Origin: Pterois miles | Lineage: Eukaryota; Chordata; Actinopteri; Perciformes; Scorpaenidae | Length of the DNA stretch: 64,000 nucleotides | NCBI GenBank assembly: GCA_947000775.1 | Contig: CAMQGK010000166.1 | Span: 38,501 to 102,500, forward strand | Direction: 5' to 3' | Shown here: one piece after another, positions 1 through 7,857 of the stretch | Numbering within the stretch: the first letter of the stretch is position 1 | Layout: each line of letters begins with the position of its first letter | The notes under the pieces: model-generated | Databases searched by the model: none | Seen by the model: the letters and a program-made list of their open reading frames with translations, nothing else | Told to the model about the DNA's origin: nothing | Made by a program: the position numbers and the translations under genes

Positions 1-252
1 AAAATCCCCTCCTAACACCACGTCTCAACTCCAGGACACTTCTTCCAAACAACGGACAAAGACGCGCACTACATAAAAAGGAATCTCCACTCTTAAAACA
101 CATTATCTACGTAACCTTCCATGACACATACAATACAAAAACAAAACTGCACACCACAAACCCCCCCCCCCCCCCCCCCTCCCCCCCCCCCTCTCCCTCA
201 TCCTTCTTTACCTCCTCTACTCTCCTCTTCCTGGCCTAGCGCCTAATGGGGG
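1..252. repeat. Tail of a preceding macrosatellite unit (partial)
   Basis: This segment matches the end of every following unit, for example 8967-9216 before R2. It carries the poly-C tract (C19 at 161-179, one T, C11 at 181-191) and ends just before the landmark GTGACCAGGGGACTGACATG used here to count units. The array therefore continues leftwards beyond the window. No gene is visible in it. Confidence 0.93.
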
Positions 253-438
253 GTGACCAGGGGACTGACATGCGCCGGCCAGTGCCTTGCCTTTTTCTCT
301 CACCAACACCTCACCGCTATGCGGTCAGGGAGAGAATCTGAGTCCAACAAACTAACCCTAACCTATGCCAGAGCCTCGGACAAGCTCCGGTCATGCAACC
401 CAGGCATGGTGCTAGACCCAGCTTCCTCTTTTTTCACA
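253..438. repeat. Unit head, mixed-composition non-coding DNA
   Basis: This is the unit's first stretch after the poly-C and pyrimidine-rich tail. It has more G than most of the unit and includes GCGCCGGCC-type sequence and CGCTATGCGG. An open frame runs from a GTG here into the 141-bp repeats. Its length jumps from 141 to 176 codons in R5-R7 because of one inserted T, so it behaves as repeat DNA and not as a gene. I do not recognise the sequence. Confidence 0.7.
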
Positions 439-1000
439 CACAAACACATACATCTCCTCCGACCGCCCTCTAACCACAAGGCGCTCTCCAGAACACTATA
501 CTACATTCTTTCAGTTTTGTCATGCACAAGCAACTGTAATGCATCACAAACACTCACACATCCCCACATACACATGACACACAAACACATAGCCTTCTCC
601 GACCGCCTCATAACTACAGGGCGCTCTCCAGAACACTGTACTACATTTGTACAGTTTTGTCATGCACAGCAACTGTAGTGCATCTCTTACACACACTTAC
701 ACATTCCCACATACACCGGACACAAACACATAGCCTCCTCCGACCGCCCCATAACTACAGGGCGCTCTCCAGAATATTGTAATACATTCGTACAGTTTAG
801 TCATGCACAGCAACTGCAGTGCATCTCTCACACACAATTACACATTCCCACATACACCAGTCACATACACATAGTCTCCTCCGACAGCCCCATAACTACA
901 GGGCGCTCTCCAGAACATTATACTACATTCTTACAGGTTTATCATGCACAGCAACTGTAGTGCATCACAAACACGCACACATTCCCACATACTTAACTAA
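439..1000. repeat. 141-bp tandem repeat, four copies (R1)
   Basis: The copies start at 439, 580, 721 and 862 with CACAAACACATA-like sequence. Each holds a TCCGACCGCC segment, then GGGCGCTCTCCAGAA, then a GTACAGTTTTGTCATGCACA-like segment. GCGCTCTCCA recurs at 481, 621, 762 and 903. Each copy carries an imperfect inverted repeat, ATGCAC about 16 bp before GTGCAT (662-667 and 678-683 in copy 2). The copies have diverged from each other far more than the same copy differs between units, so this small array is older than the 9-kb amplification. Confidence 0.9.
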
Positions 1001-1480
1001 TACTACTCACACGCATCAAAAGGGACGCTAATGTTACCCTGTCCCCCCACTACCCAAACACCCTACATATAACACATACAACACACAAATATACACACAC
1101 ACCTTCTCTTCCTCTTCCTTTCCCCAAATCCATTCCCCCACCCCATACTTAGCTACAGCTTTCACTCACATACATTACCAGCTAAACAAATGGAGGACAA
1201 CGCGAAGCAAATATTCTTCAAAACCAAAACAAGAACAACGCAATACAACACAACGTACAATACGGATCCAGAACTATGCGACGGAAGATATATCCCTTAA
1301 TCTACTGAATTACAGTCCCGACAGTGTAACTACTGGACTACAGCCCACACACTTCTACACAAAAACTTAAACGGAGACTTCTTCGGAACTACAACTTACA
1401 CCAAGAGGCAACCAACCACGACGCCATTAATTCTTCAAACTCACCTCTACATTAAACATGGACTGGAATGAAGTACCTAC
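1001..1480. other. AC-rich spacer, no gene seen
   Basis: The first part is dominated by A and C with CACACA-type microsatellite stretches. The section 1190-1480 has a more even composition and no internal repeat that I could find. There is no open frame of note and no recognised motif. Confidence 0.6.
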
Positions 1481-4115
1481 TCCAAGCCCTATTGACACAC
1501 AGTCCACACACCTTTCTCACACTCATCAAAACACCCCAAACCTAAACACCTGGCTACACCCCTTACACGTCTTCCAAGCCTACTTCAAACAACCCACTTT
1601 GAAATTCACCCCACTGTGAAATTCACTTCCACCCCTCACATGGCATCCTAATGCCAAATCCTGCCAGAGATCATGCACATAACAATGACAACTGCACTGG
1701 CTTCAACATGGGGTAATCACACACCAGAAAAGGAACAGGAGACTTACAAACTTAACCTCCACCCCTCACATATCATCCTGATACCTTACCTGACAGTGAT
1801 CATACACATAGCCAGGACAAGTACACTGGATACTACAACGTTTCACACACACCAGGATGGGAACCTCTAAGCCAACAAATCTTAAACACACACAAATCTT
1901 AAACACCTTGCTAAATATCTACACCCCTTACACGCCTTCCAATCCTGCCTCAAACACCCTACATTAAAATTTCACCTCCACCTCTCACACGGCACCCTAA
2001 TGCCTATCCTGCCAGAGATCATGCACATAACCATGACAACGGCACTGGCTTCAACACGGGGTACTCACACACCAGATAAGGAACCCCAAAAGCAACACAT
2101 CTCTACGGGGTACTCACACACCAGATAAGGAACCCCAAAAGCAACACATCTCTACGGGGTACTCACACACCAGATAAGGAACCCCAAAAGCAACACATCT
2201 CTACGGGGTACTTACACACCAGATAAGGAACCCCAAAAGCAACACATCTCTACGGGGTACTCACACACCAGATAAGGAACCCCAAAAGCAGCACATCTCT
2301 ACGGGGTACTCACACACCAGATAAGGAACCCCAAAAGCAACACATCTCTACGGGTTACTCACACACCAGATAAGGAACCCCAAAAGCAACACATCTCTAC
2401 GGGGTACTCACACACCAGATAAGGAACCCCAAAAGCAACACATCTCTACGGGGTACTCACACACCAGATAAGGAACCCCAAAAGCAACAAATCTCTATGA
2501 CAATCTTGACTCCACCCTCCTCACGTCTTCAGCAGGAATCCATTTCCAACTGTGCACTTCCAACCAACCAACAATGACATCTGGACTCACACACCAGGAA
2601 GGGACCCCACTCAACAAAACACCCCAAACCTAAACACATTGCAAAATATCTACACCCCTTACACGCCTTCCAATCCTGCCTCAAACACCCTACATTAAAA
2701 CTTCACCTCCACCTCTCACACGGCACCCTAATGCCTATCCTGCCAGAGATCATGCACATAACCATGACAACTGCACTGGCTTCAACACGGTGTACTCACA
2801 CACCAGATAAGGAACCCCAAAAGCAACAAATCTCTATGACAATCTTGACTCCACCCCCCTCACGTCTTCAGCAGGAATCCATTTCCAACTCTGCACTTCC
2901 AACCCTCACATGTCATTCTAATACCTTCACTGACAAAGATCATGCACATAGCCCGGACAAGTACACTGGATACTACAACGACTCACTCACACACCAGGAT
3001 GGGAACCCCAAAACCAGCATATCTTAAAGACAACTTTGACTCCACCCCCCTCATGCCTTCAGCAGGAGCCAAATCCTAATCCTTTACCTCCACTCTTCAC
3101 ACACTTTACTCACACTCGCACACTCTACAAAACACCCCAAACCTAAAACACCTTGCTAAATATCTACACCTCTTACACATCTTCCAATCCTACTCCAAAC
3201 ACCGGACTTTTAACTTCACTCACACGGCATCTGAATGCCTATCCTGCCAGGGACCATACACATAACCTGGTCAACTGCACTGGCTTCAACTCGGTGTACT
3301 CACACACCGGAAAAGGAACCCCAAAAGAAACACATCTCAATGACAGTCTTGACTCCACCCCACTCACGTCTTCATCAGGATTCCTTCACAGGTCTCCCAC
3401 TATAAGACCTACTCACACACCAGGAAAGACGAGAAGAAGAAGATCAAGAGGATCAACCTTTGTTGGTCCCACAGTGGGGAAGTTCAATTTACACTCTGTT
3501 TTACTTATACATGGTACATGCACACAAACACACACACACATGCAGTAATGGAGAGGTGTCAGACTGAGACACCAAAAAAACAATTTCATAACAACTTTGA
3601 CTCCAAACCCTCCACACGTCTGCAGCAGGAGTCTAATCCCAACAACCTACTTATAACTCACGACCCACCACTCACACGCCTCTAGCGGAATCCATATTCC
3701 TATCCTACCAGATATCTACCACACAGTCACGACAGCTATGCTGGAAGAACACCGGATACGCACACTGAACAACACACCCCATACCACAACATCTACTGGA
3801 TACCTCCACCCCTCCCACGTCTGGAGCAGGATTCTAATCTCCACCCTGACAACCCTCACTACAAAACACCCACATGATTTTGCTGGGATCCCAACCCAAG
3901 CCCAAACAAATTGCGCCTCCACCCCTCACATGGCTTCTACGGGAATTTCTATTCCACCCCTGACAGGGATCATGCACATAACCACAACCACATACTGGAA
4001 AGATGGACCTACCCTAACCCACACCAGACATACCACCCTTACTTTACCTCCACCCCGTACACGTCTTCTACAGGATCCTCACCCCAACCCTGACGGGAAT
4101 CACACACAAACGCAG
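1481..4115. repeat. Block of old, diverged ~100-200-bp repeats (R1)
   Basis: Recurring phrases show a degenerate tandem family. CTCCACC-type segments followed by CTCAC and often CTTCAGCAGG begin near 1609, 1760, 1976, 2509, 2706, 2848, 3040, 3352, 3600, 3806, 3917 and 4048. A second phrase, GATCATGCACATAACCATGA and its variants, is followed by ACTGCACTGGCTTCAACACG or by TACACTGGATACTACAAC. A third phrase, ACTCACACACCAG, precedes GGAACCCC. Spacing is irregular, so the family is much older than the 9-kb unit. The 49-bp array at 2057-2497 is a local expansion of part of it. Similar blocks lie in every complete unit. Confidence 0.8.
2057..2497. repeat. 49-bp minisatellite, nine copies (R1)
   Basis: The unit is 49 bp and contains GGGGTACTCACACACCAGAT followed by AAGGAACCCCAAAAGC. 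GTACTCACAC or its variants recur at 2061 and every 49 bp to 2453. Copy 4 reads CTTACAC, copy 5 reads AGCAGCACATC and copy 7 reads CGGGTTACTC. The last copy runs into CTCTATGACAATCTTGACTC. There are no spacers between copies, so this is not a CRISPR array. Confidence 0.95.
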
Positions 4116-4355
4116 CAACACTACTGAGCACCCACATACCTGCAAGGAAGTGAAAACATGGGAACCTGCCTCACACCACGCATAAAAGAACTACAACCAT
4201 ACTAGAGAACAGCACCCCAACCACACACAAAACTCAGAACCAGAACACCTCCCAAATCCTAAAACCCACTTCAACACACATCTTCTTACCACACTTATAT
4301 CAGCACATTTTCTAACACAACCACACATTTATTCTTTTTCTGATTTTTTCTGACC
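4116..4355. other. AC-rich spacer before the telomere-like tract
   Basis: This is non-repetitive AC-rich sequence ending in a T-rich patch (TTATTCTTTTTCTGATTTTT) directly before the CCCTAA-like repeats. No gene or RNA is recognised. Confidence 0.6.
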
Positions 4356-5210
4356 TAAAAAACCCCCCAACCCCTAAACCTTAACCCCTAACCCTAACCT
4401 CCCCTGAACCTGTCCCCTAACCCTAACCTTCCCTCACCCTATCCCCTAATTCTAAACCTCCCCTAACCTGTCCCTTAACCCTAACCTTCCCTAATCCTAT
4501 CCCCTAACCCTAACCCTGACCTTGACCCTAACCCTAACCAACCCCTAACCCTAACCCCAACCCCTACCCCTAACCCCAACCCCTAACCCTAACCTCCCCC
4601 TAACCCTAACCCCAACCCCTAACCCTAACCCTAACCTCCCCCTAACCCTAACCCTAACCTCCCCCTAACCCTAACCCTAACCCCAACCCCTAACCCTAAC
4701 CTCCCCCTACCCCTAACCCTAACCTCCCCCTACCCCTAACCCCAACCCCTAACCCTAACCTCCCCCTACCCCTAACCCTAACCTCCCCCTACCCCTAACC
4801 CCAACCCCTAACCCTAACCCTAACCCGGACCCTAACTCCCCCCCGACCCTAACCCTAACCCTAACCCCTAACACTAAGCTCTCCCAACCCTGCCCCCTAA
4901 CCCTAACCGCCCCTAAAACCTGCCCCCTAACCCTAATCTCCCCTACCCCTAAACCTCACCCCAACCCCTAACCCTAAACCTGACCCCACCCTAAACCCCT
5001 AACACTAAGCTCTCCTAAACCTGGCCCCTAACCCTAACCTCCCCTAAACCTGCCCCCTAAACCCAACCTCTGCCCCTACACATCCCTAACCTACCCCAAC
5101 CACTAACCCTAACCATCCCCTAACTCTAACTCTACCCCTAACCATAACCTAACCCTAATCCTGTCCCTTAAAACCCCTAAACCCGCCCTCTAACCCTAAC
5201 CTCCCCTGAT
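4356..5210. repeat. Interstitial telomere-like tract (CCCTAA variants), R1
   Basis: About 850 bp consists almost wholly of CCCTAA, CCCCTAA, CCCCAA, CCCCTA and CCTCC variants, all with the C-rich strand on +. It contains a higher-order direct repeat of 59 bp (4681-4739 and 4740-4798) that combines CCCCAACCCCTAACCC and CCTCCCCCTACCCC segments. The degeneracy shows an old interstitial tract, not a functional chromosome end. The opposite strand is TTAGGG-like and G-rich, with many GGG/GGGG runs able to form G-quadruplexes. Confidence 0.95.
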
Positions 5211-5830
5211 CACCTCATCCACTATAATACATCCCTCCTGTCCCACCACTCCTTGGTGCCAAAACACAACATATTCCACATAGGACCACAACTCATACAC
5301 ACATTACCCCCATACACACTACTATCGCCACTCTTACCCATACCCACCCATTCCCCTTACCAAACTAACACTCTACCTACTTACAGCTCACACACTAGAA
5401 ATACCACCCTTTTTAACTACTTCACACTTATCTCCTCTCTCCCACTCACTATTTTAGGACAGACACTTTTTACATTTTACAGATCACTGGGATTTACGCC
5501 TCTCAGGACAACCCAGCCAGCACATAGGGACACAGACCCCTAGAAACTAACCATACTCCCTCACACCACTCTCTTTTATACACACCACCTTCTAATCCCT
5601 CCTCCCACCTACCACACCCACTCTCCCCAGACCTCCTTTCCCCACCCCCTTTCCCCACACCATAACCACACCCCCACTCTACCCCTGTCCAATCCTCTCC
5701 CTCTAAATTTGCATACACACAACACACACACTACTGCACCCTTCCAAAGGGGGATAGCCACTACATACACTACCCCCTGACACTCACTACACAGTTTCAC
5801 TTCTACTCTCCCTTTCTTTTCTTATATTAT
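5211..5830. other. Pyrimidine/C-rich spacer, no gene seen
   Basis: The + strand is rich in C, T and A and poor in G, with stretches such as CCTTTCCCCACCCCCTTTCC near 5634-5653. Overlapping open frames on both strands give low-complexity translations unlike any protein I know. No promoter or RNA motif is convincing. Confidence 0.6.
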
Positions 5831-5836
5831 TCTCCC

Positions 5837-5874
5837 AAGATCTGGGGTTGTGCGGTGTATGGAACACAGATCTT
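5837..5874 (+). ncRNA. Hairpin 1 of a covarying pair
   Basis: AAGATCTG (5837-5844) pairs perfectly with CAGATCTT (5867-5874). Inside, GTT (5847-5849) pairs with AAC (5863-5865) across a GG/A internal loop. The apical loop GTGCGGTGTATGG occupies 5850-5862. Hairpin 2, 50 bp downstream, has the same loop and layout with different paired bases. Copies begin at 14801, 23770, 32767, 45751, 54390 and 63027. The pairing is seen in the sequence; that it is an RNA is inference. Confidence 0.45.
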
Positions 5875-5884
5875 GCATTTTCAA

Positions 5885-5925
5885 GCAGACTCAGGGGTCG
5901 TGCGGTGTATGGGACACTGAGCTGC
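5885..5925 (+). ncRNA. Hairpin 2 of a covarying pair
   Basis: GCAG (5885-5888) pairs with CTGC (5922-5925) and CTCAG (5890-5894) with CTGAG (5917-5921), leaving A5889 as a bulge. The inner helix is GTC (5897-5899) with GAC (5913-5915), against GTT with AAC in hairpin 1, which is a compensated change. The GG/A internal loop and the 13-nt apical loop (5900-5912) are the same as in hairpin 1. Confidence 0.45.
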
Positions 5926-5976
5926 TCTCTCCACACAAAAAGAAGACAGACTCTTCAGACCTGCTTAGGCTGACCC

Positions 5977-6089
5977 CTGATACCTCACGGTGACAACAAA
6001 AGGGTACATGCTGAACAGGTGGTAAGTATGCGGCCCCCCGTGTCCCGACTCTAGGGCAGCACTGCGGGAGTGGTGGTTCAGGGTATCAG
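5977..6089 (+). ncRNA. Long-range nested inverted repeats
   Basis: CTGATACC (5977-5984) is perfectly complementary to GGTATCAG (6082-6089). Inside it CTGAAC (6011-6016) is complementary to GTTCAG (6076-6081), and the two right arms abut. The enclosed sequence includes the GTAAGTAT donor-like site at 6022 and a short CCC/GGG hairpin around 6038-6060. The two stems nest without conflict, as in a branched RNA fold, but no single family is recognised. Confidence 0.35.
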
Positions 6090-6307
6090 AACCTTAAACG
6101 TCACCCAGTCTTCTATGAGGAATAGCCTCACACACACCACAGCACATACCACACCACACACGTCTAAAAACTTTTCCTCCATCCCACAATCTGCTTAGGG
6201 ATTGTGCCGTGGATGCACCGGGACCTAGACCTTATTTTTATCTTTTTTCTTATTTTTCTCATTTCTCTTATTTTTTTTTCTCATTTTTCTATCTTTCCAT
6301 CCCACAG
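6022..6307 (+). other. Candidate intron (GT...AG, 286 nt)
   Basis: The left border GTG|GTAAGTAT matches the consensus 5' splice site very well. The right border is a long T/C-rich tract ending in TCTTTCCATCCCACAG at 6307, a classical 3' splice site. GT and AG are kept in all complete units. An upstream copy of the acceptor region (6178-6228) reads CCCACAAT and so lacks the AG. Short signals can occur by chance, and no transcript evidence is available. Confidence 0.35.
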
Positions 6308-6346
6308 TCTGCTTAGGGATTGTGCCGTGGATGCACCGGGACCTAG
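6178..6346. repeat. 51-bp direct duplication around a T-rich tract
   Basis: 6178-6228 and 6296-6346 are the same 51 bp except A6189 against G6307. Both contain CTGCTTAGGGATTGTGCCGT and GATGCACCGGGACCTAG. Each copy can fold with GTGC pairing to GCAC (6322-6325 and 6333-6336 in the second) inside TAGG:CCTA. The core TTGTGCCGTGGATG resembles TTGTGCGGTGTATG of the hairpin 1 loop. Between the copies lies a T-rich stretch whose T-run is 9 in R1 and 31 in R4. Confidence 0.8.
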
Positions 6347-6464
6347 GACATTTTCTTTCAAAAACAATGTAATTATTTTCTTATTCGTTCCTTATTTATG
6401 TACTTTATCTTTCAAATCTTCTCAAAAATAACTCATTAGTGGCTAGAGTAGTGTAGCTTAGGAG

Positions 6465-6520
6465 AGACACACCCCGAAGACTGCGCATCTTCGGCGGGAC
6501 CTCCTTGGGTGAGAGTGTCT
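6465..6520 (+). ncRNA. Nested hairpin 6465-6520
   Basis: AGACAC (6465-6470) pairs with GTGTCT (6515-6520), continued by ACC (6471-6473) with GGT (6508-6510). Inside, CCGAAGA (6474-6480) pairs perfectly with TCTTCGG (6488-6494) around the 7-nt loop CTGCGCA. A perfect 7-bp stem inside two coaxial outer stems is unlikely in ordinary low-complexity DNA. Confidence 0.35.
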
Positions 6521-6546
6521 TGTGATAAGCGGTCGAAACACTCTAT

Positions 6547-6646
6547 GATCCCAGGGCACACAACTGAGGATGTGTCTCCAGTGAGCAGGTACAGGGTCTA
6601 GGGTCAAATCGGACACAACCACACAGTTGTGTACGCATTTGGGATC
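6547..6646 (+). ncRNA. Nested hairpins 6547-6646
   Basis: GATCCCA (6547-6553) is complementary to TGGGATC (6640-6646). It encloses ACACA:TGTGT (6558-6562 and 6571-6575, 8-nt loop) and ACACAAC:GTTGTGT (6613-6619 and 6626-6632, 6-nt loop). The result is a closed multi-branched layout. No known RNA family is recognised. Confidence 0.33.
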
Positions 6647-6877
6647 TCGTGGGTTAACAAAAAGCCCCCGTATCCTAAAACACAGACAAGGGAAACATAT
6701 CGGGACCACCTCTGGGTTTCCGCTTTTGGAGCTTCATGGACAGAAATGTTCCTGTACTCTTAAAACCAGATTCTCATTTCCTTACCAATTTCCCGACAAA
6801 ATTGTGAGTGGCCACCTACCAGTGCGGACTGAGGGTGGGGCTCACAATGACCTTGTTCACCCTGCTCACTTACTTAC

Positions 6878-6883
6878 AATAAA
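6878..6883 (+). promoter_or_regulatory. Possible polyadenylation signal AATAAA
   Basis: AATAAA follows the structured island and is itself followed by a short A-rich stretch (TTCTAAAAAAACAAAAC). It lies in the right order after the splice-like donor and acceptor at 6022 and 6307. The hexamer alone is weak evidence. The downstream A-rich stretch could instead mark the end of a retroposed copy. Confidence 0.25.
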
Positions 6884-6990
6884 TTCTAAAAAAACAAAAC
6901 AACTTCTATAACTAATGAATAAATCAGAAACCAACATTTGAAAATAAAAATCTAACCACACCTAGGAATAGATGAACACCTCTCCCTACC

Positions 6991-7857
6991 ACCCTGTAAC
7001 GACTCTTCTACACTACCTCCACACCATTACCTACAACAATCAAACACATTTACATTTGACTACACAGTACCCATACATACTACCTACTGTCTCAATGGCT
7101 TATCCAATACAGACAGTTAGGACAACACACTGCAATTTTAACCAGATACATTTTTACACCCATACATACTTTATCCGGTTGGATTGGCTTATCCACCAAC
7201 ATAGACAAGATACATTTAACCTTGTCACCAGAATTTCCTCACATACCACCACTTACACATATTCTTTACACACACTACTAACACTCACAACTCTCCCCCA
7301 CCCCTTCCTACCATCCTGTAACGTCTCTTCTACACTACCTCCACACCATTACCTATAACAATCAAACACATTTACATTTGACTACACAGTACCCATACAT
7401 ACTACCTACTGTCTCAATGGCTTATCCAATACAGACAGTTATGGAAACACACTGCAATCTTAACCAGATACATTTTACTTTTCTAAACACCCATACATAC
7501 TTTATACGGTTGGATTGGCTTATCCACCAACATAGACAAGATACATTTAACCTTGTCTCCGGAATTTCCTCATATACCACAACTTACACATATTCTTTAC
7601 ACACACTACTAACACTCACAACTCTCCCCCACCCCTCCCTACCACCCTGTAACGACTCTTCTACACTACCTCCACACCATTACCTACAACAATCACACAC
7701 ATTTACATTTGACTACACAGCATCCATACATAATACCTACTGTCTCAACGGCTTATCCAATACAGACAGTTATGGAAACACACTGCAATCTTGACCAGAC
7801 ACATTTTACATTTTTTATACTGTTGGTTTGCCTTATCCACCGACACAGATAGGATAC
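6991..7857. repeat. 322/331-bp tandem repeat, about 2.7 copies (R1)
   Basis: Copies start at 6991, 7313 and 7644, at CCTGTAACG followed by CTCTTCTACACTACC. Each contains GTCTCAATGGCTTATCCAAT, and the first two contain GGTTGGATTGGCTTATCCAC. R1 and R2 share GTTAGGACAAC and CCATCCTGTAACGTCTC, where later units read GTTATGACAAC and CCACCCTGTAACGACTC. R4x, R5 and R6 lack one 331-bp copy. Confidence 0.92.

Larger units (their letters stand above)
5831..6900. other. Strand-balanced, hairpin-rich island (R1); candidate ncRNA locus
   Basis: This segment differs sharply from the rest of the unit: G is common and direct and inverted repeats are dense. It contains twin hairpins (5837-5925), a long-range pairing (5977-6089), a 51-bp direct duplication (6178-6228 and 6296-6346) separated by a T-rich tract, further nested hairpins (6465-6646), splice-like signals (6022 and 6307) and AATAAA at 6878-6883. 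Open frames inside it are below 100 codons and resemble nothing known. The inference is a structured non-coding transcript or the remnant of an inserted element. Direction is probably + if the splice and polyadenylation signals are real. Confidence 0.4.

Noticed and set aside
253..678. Open frame of about 141 codons, present in every unit
   Set aside because: It starts at GTG, lies across the 141-bp repeats, has a low-complexity His/Thr/Ser-rich translation, and changes length through a 1-bp insertion in R5-R7. No domain is recognisable.
2057..2497. CRISPR-like regular repeats
   Set aside because: The 49-bp copies are directly adjacent with no unique spacers and no cas genes; this is a minisatellite.
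4356..5210. A true chromosome terminus or new telomere
   Set aside because: The tract is internal to every unit, highly degenerate, and followed by unit sequence on both sides.
6178..6346. Target-site duplication of a mobile element
   Set aside because: 51 bp is too long for a typical target duplication, and the 67-bp T-rich stretch between the copies has no transposon ends.
6601..6611. tRNA gene suggested by the T-loop-like GGGTCAAATCG
   Set aside because: No cloverleaf, acceptor stem or properly spaced A box could be drawn around it.
6458..6709. Minus-strand open frame of 83 codons in the island
   Set aside because: It overlaps a plus-strand frame and the inverted repeats, and is kept only because whole units are near-identical. 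No family resemblance.
5831..6900. rRNA, 5S, spliceosomal RNA, SRP or telomerase RNA gene
   Set aside because: I looked for the conserved landmark segments of these families and saw none.
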